A stretch of DNA of 16,811 nt from Bordetella parapertussis (GTDB lineage: Bacteria; Pseudomonadota; Gammaproteobacteria; Burkholderiales; Burkholderiaceae). Positions within the stretch are counted from its first letter, which is position 1. The number at the start of each line of letters is the position of its first letter. Shown here piece after piece: positions 7,412 to 14,867 of this stretch. The notes beneath the pieces were generated by a model, which was given only the letters and a program-made list of their open reading frames with translations, had not been told where the DNA came from and made no database searches. The stretch covers positions 1 to 16,811 of the forward strand of contig CAMDLJ010000015.1 of assembly GCA_945901665.1 (NCBI GenBank). Reading direction: 5' to 3'. The translations under genes and the position numbers were made by a program.

Positions 7412-7956
7412 ACCTGACTCCAGATGCGCAATTGCCGGGCGTAATCGCCTTTGGCCATCAACAACACATCACAAAACTCACGCAGTGCACCGTGCCCGGC
7501 CGATGCCCGGGTCACATGGTGTGCCACCGCCAACACCTCGATGTGCGCGCCTGGAGGGGCACAAGCAAAGGAACTGCGCAGCAGCATCGGCAAGTCTGGC
7601 CAGTCATCCCCCATGGCTGCGGCCTGTGCCCAGCCCAAGCCCAGGTCTTTGAGGACTTGCTCGGCCACCACGCATTTGTCTTTGATGCCAAAGAAAGCGC
7701 GCTCTAGGCCCAAGGCGGTCAAGCGCTGGCGCAAAGGGGCGCTGTCACGGCCCGTGATCACCACCACCATGACGCCGGCCTCTTGCAACAATTGCAGCCC
7801 CATGCCATCCAAGGTGTGAAAGCGCTTGATCGATTCACCTTGGCCGTCCAGGTATAAGCCGCCGTCGGTGAAGACACCATCGACATCCAAAAAGACCAAG
7901 CTGACGTTTTGGGCTTGAAGGAGCAACTCCGTGGGAAATTTTTGCGTGGCTTGCAT
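7408..7956 (-). CDS. kdsC: 3-deoxy-D-manno-octulosonate 8-phosphate phosphatase KdsC
   Basis: A 182-residue cytoplasmic HAD-superfamily phosphatase that removes phosphate from Kdo-8-phosphate to give Kdo for lipid A core synthesis. HAD motif I is LVFLDVDGVFTDG, with nucleophile D24 and acid/base D26; motif II is ITGR (67-70); the motif III Lys lies in FFGIKDK (88-94); motif IV is GDDWPDLPML (116-125). Length matches E. coli KdsC (188 aa), a capless tetrameric member. The start is the ATG at 7956-7954, which overlaps the kdsD stop as TGATG. The reading frame stays open upstream to 8004 inside kdsD, but that extension would add 16 residues foreign to the family. It is probably translated by coupling from kdsD. 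Confidence 0.94.
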   Translation of the reverse strand: MQATQKFPTELLLQAQNVSLVFLDVDGVFTDGGLYLDGQGESIKRFHTLDGMGLQLLQEAGVMVVVITGRDSAPLRQRLTALGLERAFFGIKDKCVVAEQVLKDLGLGWAQAAAMGDDWPDLPMLLRSSFACAPPGAHIEVLAVAHHVTRASAGHGALREFCDVLLMAKGDYARQLRIWSQV

Positions 7957-9008
7957 CAAATCACCTTGGCGCGCATCAAGTCGTTGGTGTTGATAAAGCC
8001 ACAAAGACGCTTTTCATCGTCCACCACCAGCAAGCTGGTGATGCGATGCTCTTCCATGATTTGGGCCGCTTGGGCCGCCAAGGCGTTGACCGAAATCGTG
8101 CGAGGGTTGGGCTTCATCACATCGGCGGCGGATATCGATCGCAAATCTTGTCCACTCTCGACCAGTCGGCGCAAGTCTCCGTCCGTAAAGATACCCAAGA
8201 TTCCACCCTGCTTATTGGTGACCGCCGTGGCGCCCAGCCCCTTTTGGCTCATTTCTCGCATGAGTTCTGTCAAACCCGCTTCTGGCCTCACGGCGGGCAA
8301 TTGCTGGCCGGTGCGCATCACGTCCTTCAAATGGGTGAGCAACTTGCGCCCCAATGCACCGCCCGGGTGCGACCTGGCAAAGTCCTCGGCCTGAAAGCCG
8401 CGTGCGTCGAGCAAAGCCATTGCCAACGCGTCGCCCATGGCCAACTGTGCCGCCGTGCTGGCCGTGGGGGCCAAGTTGAGTGGGCAGGCCTCTTGTTCCA
8501 CACTGCAATCCAAAACCGCCAGCGCATGCTGGGCCAATGTGGATTGGGCCCCGGCCGTGATTGCCACAATGGGCACACCTTGCCGCTGCAAAAGCGGTAG
8601 CAGCACAATGATTTCTTCACTCTCGCCACTGTTGGACAAGACCAAGGCCACATCCGTGTCTTTGATCATGCCCAAATCACCGTGGCTGGCTTCTGCGGGA
8701 TGGACAAACATGGCCACAGTCCCCGTGGAGGCCAGGGTCGAGGCAATTTTGCGACCAATGTGGCCACTTTTGCCCATGCCCATCACCACCACGCGCCCAG
8801 ATGCTTGCAACAAAACGCGCACCGCTCGCACAAACGAGGGGCCAATGGTTTTTTTCATCCCCAAAATGGCCTGGGACTCGATGTCCAAGGTGTTGTGGGC
8901 CAAGTCAATGATGCGCTTCGCGCCGTTGTCGGCCGTGTTCGATCTCACTGCGTCCCATCGCTGCTGCCAGGCTTGGGCGTGGGGGTGTTCGTTGGGAGCG
9001 CTGGACAT
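7956..9008 (-). CDS. kdsD: D-arabinose 5-phosphate isomerase KdsD
   Basis: A 350-residue cytoplasmic isomerase that interconverts ribulose 5-phosphate and arabinose 5-phosphate, the first step to Kdo. An N-terminal SIS domain (about 60-210) contains GMGKSGHIGRK (77-87), HGDLG (109-113), SNSGES (125-130) and SHPGGALGR (213-221). Two CBS domains follow (about 225-350), ending ITSLLVVDDEKRLCGFINTNDLMRA. E. coli KdsD is 328 aa; the excess is a poorly conserved N-terminal ~25 residues. A later start is possible, but no better-placed ATG precedes the SIS domain before M51. The gene lies 59 nt after mnmE with no terminator between, and kdsC overlaps its stop. GutQ is a paralogue with the same fold; the kdsC and lptC neighbours favour KdsD. 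Confidence 0.94.
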   Translation of the reverse strand: MSSAPNEHPHAQAWQQRWDAVRSNTADNGAKRIIDLAHNTLDIESQAILGMKKTIGPSFVRAVRVLLQASGRVVVMGMGKSGHIGRKIASTLASTGTVAMFVHPAEASHGDLGMIKDTDVALVLSNSGESEEIIVLLPLLQRQGVPIVAITAGAQSTLAQHALAVLDCSVEQEACPLNLAPTASTAAQLAMGDALAMALLDARGFQAEDFARSHPGGALGRKLLTHLKDVMRTGQQLPAVRPEAGLTELMREMSQKGLGATAVTNKQGGILGIFTDGDLRRLVESGQDLRSISAADVMKPNPRTISVNALAAQAAQIMEEHRITSLLVVDDEKRLCGFINTNDLMRAKVI

Positions 9009-9067
9009 GGGTTCATTCTATCGATGCAGCCGATTCATCCCTGCGCCATTCTGCAACCAGCCCGCCC

Positions 9068-10504
9068 TCATTTGCCAATGCAAAAACGGGAAAAAATTTC
9101 ACCCAGCAAATCATCAGCCGTCATGCCGCCGGTGATCATGGCCATTTCTTGCTGAGCCAAGCGCAACTCCTCAGCCACCAATTCCTGCTTGAGGGGCATT
9201 TCCAACAATCCTTTTTGGGCGCGGCCCAACCGTGCCAGGCATGCTTGCAATGCCAGAAGATGTCTTTCGCGTCCGCTGTATTCGCCCTGGTCAGCGCTGG
9301 CTTGGCGCCCGACGGTGGCCAAAATCTCTTGCTTGAGTTGAGGCAATCCAGCACCCGTTTGTGCCGATATCCAGATACAGAGGTCATCTTGTTTTAATGC
9401 GGATGTGTCTGTGATCAGATCCGTTTTATTCCACACTTGCAAACACCGCTGCTGCGGCCCCAAGCGCTGTTGAATGAGGGTTTGCAGCTGTGCATCGCGC
9501 TGGCGGTACGCCACTTGGTCCTGGCGCGACAGGTCATGCAAAAACAGCACGGCATCGGCTTTTTCAAGGTGCTGCCAAGCCCGTTTGATGCCTATTTTTT
9601 CAACCAAATCTATTTCGTCTGCTTGATCATCGCGCAAACCAGCCGTGTCAACCACGTGAATCGGCACGTCATCGATGTGAATGGTTTGCACCAACGCGTC
9701 ACGGGTGGTGCCTGGTATGGGCGTGACGATGGCCGTGTCTTTGCCCGATAGCGCATTGAGCAGGGCGCTTTTGCCCACATTGGGCTGGCCCACAATGACC
9801 AATTGCAAGCCCTCGCGCAGCAACACCCCTTGGCGCGATCGCTCATGCAATCTTTCGCTGGCTTGCATCAACTGCTGCAATTGCCCCAACGCGTCGGCTT
9901 GCTGCAAAAAGTCTATTTCTTCTTCGGGAAAGTCCAGCGTGGCTTCGACCAACATGCGCAAGCGGGTGAGGGCCTGCGCCAAGGCATGGACTTCATCGGA
10001 AAAAGCACCGGCCATGGAACGGGTAGCGCTTCGAACGGCTGCCTCTGAGCTGGCATCGATCAAGTCGGCCACCGCTTCGGCCTGGGCCAAGTCCAGTTTG
10101 TGGTTCAAATATGCGCGCTCGGTGAACTCTCCCGGGCGTGCCAGCCGCATCCGAGACACGGAGCCATGTTCCTGGCCGTTGTCACCCATGGCCCTGGCCG
10201 CCTCCAAGCACCGGCGCATCAACATTTGCATGACCACCGAGCCGCCGTGCCCTTGCAACTCCAACACGTCTTCGCCGGTATAACTGTGGGGCGCCGGGAA
10301 CCACAAGGCGATGACCTGGTCCACCAATTGCCCGTTGCTGTCGCACACGGGGGTCAAGGTGGCCATGCGCGCCACCAAGTCCCGACCCAACAGCGCCCTG
10401 GTCCAAGCCTGCAAGCCTTTGCCGCTGACGCGAACAATGCCCACTGCGCCGCGCCCGGGTGCCGTGGCCATGGCCACGATGGGGTCCGACCAAGCGCTCA
10501 ACAT
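9068..10504 (-). CDS. mnmE: tRNA modification GTPase MnmE (TrmE)
   Basis: A 478-residue GTPase that, with MnmG, installs the 5-aminomethyl or carboxymethylaminomethyl group on wobble U34 of certain tRNAs. The N-terminal folate-binding domain begins DPIVAMATAPGRGAVGIVRVSG, and the conserved LARPGEFTERAYLNHKLDLAQAEAV lies at 121-145. The G domain carries G1 GQPNVGKS (239-246), G2 TTRD (266-269), G3 DTAG (286-289) and G4 NKTD (359-362). It ends FCIGK, the diagnostic C-terminal CxGK with catalytic Cys 475. It is longer than E. coli MnmE (454 aa), in part through an extra Gly/Asn/Gln-rich loop (about 104-119). The gap from yidC is 58 nt and to kdsD 59 nt, with no clear terminator in either. mnmE after yidC is the usual order near proteobacterial origins. 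Confidence 0.97.
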   Translation of the reverse strand: MLSAWSDPIVAMATAPGRGAVGIVRVSGKGLQAWTRALLGRDLVARMATLTPVCDSNGQLVDQVIALWFPAPHSYTGEDVLELQGHGGSVVMQMLMRRCLEAARAMGDNGQEHGSVSRMRLARPGEFTERAYLNHKLDLAQAEAVADLIDASSEAAVRSATRSMAGAFSDEVHALAQALTRLRMLVEATLDFPEEEIDFLQQADALGQLQQLMQASERLHERSRQGVLLREGLQLVIVGQPNVGKSALLNALSGKDTAIVTPIPGTTRDALVQTIHIDDVPIHVVDTAGLRDDQADEIDLVEKIGIKRAWQHLEKADAVLFLHDLSRQDQVAYRQRDAQLQTLIQQRLGPQQRCLQVWNKTDLITDTSALKQDDLCIWISAQTGAGLPQLKQEILATVGRQASADQGEYSGRERHLLALQACLARLGRAQKGLLEMPLKQELVAEELRLAQQEMAMITGGMTADDLLGEIFSRFCIGK

Positions 10505-10562
10505 AGCGTCAAGCCTACAGCCATGGTGCGCGCCACCGTATCACGGCGCCGCGCAACTGAGA

Positions 10563-12242
10563 TCATTTGCCCAACACACCCATTTGCTTGTTGATCAGCC
10601 ACTGCTGGGCAATGGACAAAATATTGTTGGTCAACCAATACAACACCAAGCCGGCAGGGAAGACAAAAAACATGACGCTGAACGCCAAGGGCATGATCCA
10701 CATCAGCTTGGCTTGGACTGGGTCTGGTGGCGTGGGATTGAGCCAGGTTTGCAACATGGTGGTTGCCGTCATCAGCAAGGGCAAAATATAGAAGGGATCT
10801 TTGGCCGACAGGTCATGAATCCACAACACCCAAGGCGCATTGCGCATCTCCACGGTCGACAACAACACCCAATACAAGGCAATGAAAACTGGGATTTGGA
10901 TCGCAATGGGAAAGCATCCGCCCAACGGGTTGACCTTTTCCTCGCGGTAAATTTTCATCATCTCCATTTGCATTTGCTGCGGGTTGTCCTTGAGCCGCTC
11001 GCGCATTTCCATGACTTTCGGGTTGACGGCCTTCATCTTGGCCATGCTGCGATAGGCCTGGGCATTGAGCCAATAAAAGGCCAACTTGAGCAACATCACC
11101 AAGGCCACGATCGACCAACCCCAGTTGTGCAACAGATCATTGAGGTAATCGAGCAACCAATACAAGGGCTTGGCCAAAATGGTCAGCCAGCCATAGTCTT
11201 TCACCAGCTCCAAGCCCGAGTAGAGGGCTTCAAGTTTCTTTTCTTCCTGGGGTCCCACGTAAAACTGAGCGCTGACTTTTTGGCTTTGTCCGGGGGCTAT
11301 TTCTTTCAGGCTGGCAATCATGCCCACGGAGTACAAATTGTTTTCCACCTTGCGCGCGAAAAACTCTCTGGTCATGTCATTGGGCAAAATCCACGCTGAA
11401 GCAAAATAATGCTGCACCATGGCCACATAACCCTGATCGGCCTTTTTCTCAAACGTGGCTTTGTTTTTTTCTATCTCTGAAAACTCCACCTTCTGGTATT
11501 TCTGGGCAGGCGTAAAAACCGCAGGCCCCGTGAACGTGGAATAAAAAGCAGACTCGCCGGGAGGTGGATTGCCATCACGCAACAGCTGCACATACAACTG
11601 TGGCGTGATAGGCACATTGCCCAGGTTGACCACTTCATGCTCCACCTGCATGGCATAACTTTGGCGTTCAATTTTGTACGTCTTGATCAGCTGAACCTGG
11701 TTGACCGGCTCAGATACAAATCGCACCAGCAATTCTTTTTCACCCTCTTTGAATTGGGTGCTGCCCGACTGCCACTTAAACGTGCTTTTGTGGGTGGGCA
11801 GCGGGCCTTGGCCTGAAATCAGGCCCGACTGGGACAGGTACAACCGGGCATTGCTTTGGTCCAGCAAAACCACGGCTTGATCTGGCTTTTCAGCGTCGCT
11901 GTATTTCAACAACTCTGTTTTGACCAGGCTGGCTCCTTCGGTGTCAAAGCTCAGCTTGAGCAAGTCGGTTTCAACCTCCACTTTTCGGCGCTCGCTGAGG
12001 TTGGACGGTCCACCTTGTTGGGGCACTTCGCCAGACACACCCAAACTGGTGGTCGGTACCTCATTGGCTTTGGTGCCATCCGTTGGCTTGTCCACCGGCT
12101 TGGTATTGACCGCTTCTTGTGTTTTTACAGGTGCTGGAAAAAATGTGGCCGGCTTGCCGTTGTGCAGCTGCCATTGGTCCCACAGCAAAACCAGTGAAAA
12201 GGCAAATGCCGCCCACAAAATGGTGCGCCTGATATCGTTCAT
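10563..12242 (-). CDS. yidC: Membrane protein insertase YidC
   Basis: A 559-residue inner-membrane insertase and chaperone that acts alone or with SecYEG. Layout is that of Gram-negative YidC: first membrane helix at about 7-21, a Lys/Pro/Thr-rich linker (30-85), a large periplasmic beta domain (about 88-335), then a five-helix conserved core (about 355-550) containing EEKVNPLGGCFPIAIQIPVF, APWVLWIHDLSAKDPFYILP and FPAGLVLYWLTNNILS. The groove Arg of E. coli (R366) aligns with K386, a conservative change that keeps the positive charge. The tail ends at MGVLGK without the long basic extension seen in some species. E. coli YidC is 548 aa. The start codon overlaps the yidD stop as ATGA; no ribosome site precedes it, so translation is probably coupled to yidD. 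Confidence 0.97.
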   Translation of the reverse strand: MNDIRRTILWAAFAFSLVLLWDQWQLHNGKPATFFPAPVKTQEAVNTKPVDKPTDGTKANEVPTTSLGVSGEVPQQGGPSNLSERRKVEVETDLLKLSFDTEGASLVKTELLKYSDAEKPDQAVVLLDQSNARLYLSQSGLISGQGPLPTHKSTFKWQSGSTQFKEGEKELLVRFVSEPVNQVQLIKTYKIERQSYAMQVEHEVVNLGNVPITPQLYVQLLRDGNPPPGESAFYSTFTGPAVFTPAQKYQKVEFSEIEKNKATFEKKADQGYVAMVQHYFASAWILPNDMTREFFARKVENNLYSVGMIASLKEIAPGQSQKVSAQFYVGPQEEKKLEALYSGLELVKDYGWLTILAKPLYWLLDYLNDLLHNWGWSIVALVMLLKLAFYWLNAQAYRSMAKMKAVNPKVMEMRERLKDNPQQMQMEMMKIYREEKVNPLGGCFPIAIQIPVFIALYWVLLSTVEMRNAPWVLWIHDLSAKDPFYILPLLMTATTMLQTWLNPTPPDPVQAKLMWIMPLAFSVMFFVFPAGLVLYWLTNNILSIAQQWLINKQMGVLGK

Positions 12243-12514
12243 GGGTGATTCTTTTTTGGTGTGTCGGTGAAAGAGAAGAGTGGCTTGATGGCATCAAGCC
12301 GGGGCTCAGGAACGGGGTCGAGCCCACCCTGGCAAAAGGGCTGACACCGGCAGAACCGGTGCAGACTGAGGTAGCTGCCCTTGAGCAAGCCATGGCTCTC
12401 CAGGGCTTGCAGCGCATACGCCGAACAAGTGGGATAGAAGCGACACGACCCCCCAAGCCAGGGACTCAACAACAGGCGATAGGCCTTGATGGCCAAAACC
12501 AAAAACGCCTTCAT
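12239..12514 (-). CDS. yidD: Membrane protein insertion efficiency factor YidD
   Basis: A 91-residue small protein that assists YidC/Sec-dependent insertion at the inner face of the membrane. It matches the family along its length: an amphipathic N-terminus (MKAFLVLAIKAYRLLLSPWLG), the CRFYPTCSAYALQAL motif with Cys 24 and 30, and the Cys-rich RFCRCQPFCQGGLDPVPE end. The open frame continues upstream to 12751 inside rnpA, but the family always starts at this MK-type Met. Its ATG overlaps the rnpA stop as ATGA, and its own stop overlaps the yidC start as ATGA, so the three genes form a coupled chain. Confidence 0.95.
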   Translation of the reverse strand: MKAFLVLAIKAYRLLLSPWLGGSCRFYPTCSAYALQALESHGLLKGSYLSLHRFCRCQPFCQGGLDPVPEPRLDAIKPLFSFTDTPKKNHP

Positions 12515-12918
12515 GCCACGCTCAAATGCGTCAACAGCTGGTCGATTTCTTGGCGCACGGCTATTTTTAAGGGGTCTGAACAGGCGCTGGTGAACACGGC
12601 CGGGTCCATGGCGGCGCGCAAACGCACCAAATGCGGCACAGGTGCCAATTGGGCTTGTTGTTGGGCAAATGCCGCATAAATTTGTCGGCGCAGTGCGTTG
12701 CGGGTGACGGCTCGCTTGGCCCACCGCTTGGGCAGCAAGGCGGCCAAACACAGGCCCCTGACTTGATTCAGGGTTGGGTCTGGTTTGCTCGCCTCAGCGG
12801 TAACGGGCGCTGGGTTTGTCGCCCGGTGAACCACAAAATGCTTGCTGCGTGCCACGGGCGGGTATTTCATGAGCTGTTGAAATTGCGCCCACGCTTTGAT
12901 GCGTTTCAAAGGCTGCAT
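12511..12918 (-). CDS. rnpA: Ribonuclease P protein component RnpA
   Basis: A 135-residue basic protein that joins the catalytic RNase P RNA (not in this window) to mature tRNA 5' ends. Recognised by position between rpmH and yidD, by the N-terminal pattern MQPLKRIKAWAQFQQLM...SKHFVVHR, and by the RNR signature KRAVTRNALRRQIYAAF (68-84, with R73-N74 and R77-R78). E. coli RnpA is 119 aa; the extra length is a loop at about 35-50 (NPAPVTAEASKPDPT). The chosen start is ATG 12918-12916, 40 nt after rpmH, with a GGCGGTGG stretch upstream. A longer in-frame version from 12999 would overlap rpmH by 41 nt and add 27 atypical residues. Confidence 0.94.
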   Translation of the reverse strand: MQPLKRIKAWAQFQQLMKYPPVARSKHFVVHRATNPAPVTAEASKPDPTLNQVRGLCLAALLPKRWAKRAVTRNALRRQIYAAFAQQQAQLAPVPHLVRLRAAMDPAVFTSACSDPLKIAVRQEIDQLLTHLSVA

Positions 12919-12958
12919 GTCCACCGCCGTGATGGGCTGAGTGGGTGTTCGGCGTTGG

Positions 12959-13093
12959 TCAAACGGCCAAACGTTTGCGGCCTTTGGCGCGGCGTGCATT
13001 GATCACAGCACGTCCGCCGCGGGTTTTCATGCGCACCAAAAACCCATGGGTGCGGGCGCGGCGGGTTTTGGAGGGTTGGTAAGTGCGTTTCAT
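12959..13093 (-). CDS. rpmH: 50S ribosomal protein L34
   Basis: A 44-residue, very basic large-subunit ribosomal protein. The sequence [20 protein letters not shown]...[11 protein letters not shown] is a near-consensus L34, at the usual length (44-46 aa). The frame stays open upstream to 13153, but the family start is the ATG at 13093-13091. The ribosome site is weak (TGGAATG). An inverted repeat in the leader lies 17 nt upstream. rpmH heads the minus-strand block rpmH-rnpA-yidD-yidC and is divergent from dnaA across 191 nt, the common arrangement at bacterial origins. Confidence 0.98.
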   Translation of the reverse strand: MKRTYQPSKTRRARTHGFLVRMKTRGGRAVINARRAKGRKRLAV

Positions 13094-13110
13094 GTCATTC
13101 CATTCAGATA

Positions 13111-13126
13111 CCCCGATCCATCGGGG
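13111..13126 (-). promoter_or_regulatory. Hairpin in the rpmH leader
   Basis: CCCCGA / TCGGGG arms (13111-13116 and 13121-13126) with a 4-nt loop form a GC-rich stem-loop read identically in register on both strands. On the minus strand it ends 17 nt before the rpmH ATG. A -10-like GATAAT (minus strand, 13141-13136) lies just upstream, without a recognisable -35. No T-run follows, so it is not a terminator. It may affect rpmH translation or mRNA stability; role unproven. Confidence 0.45.
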
Positions 13127-13221
13127 AAACCCATGATTATCCCAAAAAAACAACCAGCTTGTGAGCCTTTCGCAGAAATTAGCGCAAGTTCGCGGCCACT
13201 GACATTTTGTTTCTCCTGGCC

Positions 13222-13280
13222 TGTGGATAAATTTTTAATAACGTTGTTTTTTGGATGGATAATCGGTGATCTGTCCACAG
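13222..13280 (+). promoter_or_regulatory. Candidate dnaA promoter with DnaA boxes
   Basis: A perfect DnaA box TGTGGATAA (13222-13230, reverse of TTATCCACA) lies upstream. A second, degenerate box CTGTCCACA (13271-13279, two mismatches) sits 5 nt before the dnaA start. Between them, TTAATA (13235-13240, 4/6 to -35) and GATAAT (13258-13263, 5/6 to -10) are 17 nt apart, giving a predicted start near 13270 and a leader of only ~15 nt. GATGGATAA (13254-13262) is a further weak box over the -10. DnaA bound here would be expected to repress its own gene, as known in other bacteria; the promoter itself is a sequence guess. Confidence 0.5.
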
Positions 13281-13284
13281 TTTT

Positions 13285-14679
13285 ATGACGCCCTTTGATT
13301 CCACCCCCCATCCAACCGGTTCTGGCGAACAGCTGTGGTTGGAGTGTGTGGAAAAGTTGGCCCAGGAACTGCCCGAGCAGCAATTCAATACCTGGATCAA
13401 ACCGCTTCAAGCGCGGGTATCTGAAGATCAAACCAAAATCACCATTTTGGTGGGCAATCGCTTCAAGCTGGACTGGGTTCGCACCCAATATGCGCAGCGC
13501 CTGAGCGCCATTTTGCAGCAGCTGCAAGGCCACCCGATCGCATTGGAGCTGTCACTGTCGCCCAGAGAGGCGCCTCCCAAGCCCAGCCCATTTCAGCCTC
13601 AACCAGAGGCGTTCTCCATGGCAGAACCCGTGGCGGACACTGAGCCTGTGAACGGCTTTAAAACCCGCCTCAACAGTGCCTTGACCTTTGACTCCCTGGT
13701 AGAGGGATCGGCCAACCGCATGGCCCGCGCCGCCGCCATGCACGTGGCAACCATCCCCGGTCAGCTCTACAACCCCTTGTTCATCTACGGTGGTGTGGGT
13801 TTGGGCAAAACCCATTTGGTCCACGCCGTTGGCAACAAATTATTACAAGACCGCCCAGATGCCAAGGTGCTTTATATCCATGCAGAGCAATTTGTGTCGG
13901 ATGTGGTCAAGGCCTATCAACGCAAAACCTTTGATGAGTTCAAAACCCGTTATCACTCCTTGGATTTGCTGCTGATTGATGATGTTCAGTTCTTTGCCAA
14001 TAAAGAGCGCACCCAAGAAGAGTTTTTCAATGCCTTTGAGGCATTGTTGGCCAAAAAGTCGCACTTGGTGATGACCAGCGACACCTATCCCAAGGGTTTG
14101 ACCGATATCCATGAGCGACTGGTGTCGCGCTTTGATTCTGGCCTCACGGTCGCCATTGAGCCCCCCGAGTTGGAGATGCGGGTGGCCATTTTGATCAGCA
14201 AAGCGCGGCACGAAGGTGTTGAAATGCCTGAAGAAGTGGCGTTTTTCGCGGCCAAGAACGTGCGCTCCAACGTGCGCGAACTCGAAGGGGCTTTGCGCAA
14301 AATTTTGGCTTATTCACGCTTCAACCAAAAAGATATTTCCATTCCTTTGGCCCGTGAAGCCTTGCGTGACCTGTTGTCGATCCAAAACCGACAAATCTCA
14401 GTGGAAAACATCCAAAAAACCGTGGCCGACTATTACAAGATCAAAGTCGCGGACATGTATTCCAAGAAACGTCCCACCTCGATTGCCCGCCCACGCCAAA
14501 TTGCCATGTACCTGGCCAAAGAGCTGACACAAAAAAGCTTGCCTGAAATTGGTGAGCTGTTTGGCGGTCGAGACCACACCACTGTGCTGCACGCAGTGCG
14601 CAAAATATCGGGCGAACGCCACTTGGACAATGAACTCAACCAACAGCTGCATGTGTTGGAACAAACGCTCAAAGGATGA
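13285..14679 (+). CDS. dnaA: Chromosomal replication initiator protein DnaA
   Basis: A 464-residue AAA+ initiator that binds DnaA boxes and opens the origin. Domain I is [25 protein letters not shown] (17-41). Domain II is a Pro/Glu-rich linker (about 90-125). Domain III holds Walker [10 protein letters not shown] (169-177), Walker [11 protein letters not shown] (228-237) and sensor and arginine-finger regions (SRFDSGL at about 281). Domain IV ends with the DNA-binding signature [15 protein letters not shown] (437-451). E. coli DnaA is 467 aa. No Shine-Dalgarno site precedes the ATG at 13285; a weak DnaA box occupies that place. DnaA boxes lie on both sides of the gene. It is divergent from rpmH and followed by the oriC gap and dnaN. 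Confidence 0.98.
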   Translation: MTPFDSTPHPTGSGEQLWLECVEKLAQELPEQQFNTWIKPLQARVSEDQTKITILVGNRFKLDWVRTQYAQRLSAILQQLQGHPIALELSLSPREAPPKPSPFQPQPEAFSMAEPVADTEPVNGFKTRLNSALTFDSLVEGSANRMARAAAMHVATIPGQLYNPLFIYGGVGLGKTHLVHAVGNKLLQDRPDAKVLYIHAEQFVSDVVKAYQRKTFDEFKTRYHSLDLLLIDDVQFFANKERTQEEFFNAFEALLAKKSHLVMTSDTYPKGLTDIHERLVSRFDSGLTVAIEPPELEMRVAILISKARHEGVEMPEEVAFFAAKNVRSNVRELEGALRKILAYSRFNQKDISIPLAREALRDLLSIQNRQISVENIQKTVADYYKIKVADMYSKKRPTSIARPRQIAMYLAKELTQKSLPEIGELFGGRDHTTVLHAVRKISGERHLDNELNQQLHVLEQTLKG

Positions 14680-14683
14680 CCTC

Positions 14684-14697
14684 AAAATGATCATTTT
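14684..14697. repeat. Perfect 14-bp palindrome after dnaA
   Basis: AAAATGATCATTTT reads the same on both strands and lies 4 nt after the dnaA stop codon, followed by one more T. It is too AT-rich and loop-poor for a normal terminator; a protein-binding site is possible. It contains one GATC, but I see no GATC cluster of the E. coli oriC type. Confidence 0.6.
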
Positions 14698-14867
14698 TGG
14701 CAGCTTATTGTCTTTTTTCCCTGTGGATGGTTCTGGCATAAACCATCAGTTGTCCACAGGCAAAGGTATTTTTAACAAGTTATCCCCATTTGACTTGTTG
14801 AACTGTGCAGGCTTGCACACATGGTTTGTAGGGGCACAAGTGCTTGAACAAAAAAGAGAAAATACGG

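Noticed and set aside
9009..9067. TAGAAT on the minus strand just before kdsD as a promoter
   Set aside because: The -10-like hexamer has no -35 at a usable distance and would leave almost no leader; read-through from mnmE is simpler.
10311..11399. 362-residue open frame on the plus strand across mnmE and yidC
   Set aside because: It lies antisense to two certain genes, has no family resemblance and a His/Gln-rich composition typical of the complement of Leu/Ala-rich coding DNA.
12919..12999. Longer rnpA start at 12999 overlapping rpmH
   Set aside because: The added 27 residues do not look like RnpA, and the ATG at 12918 gives the standard N-terminus; overlap with rpmH is not needed.
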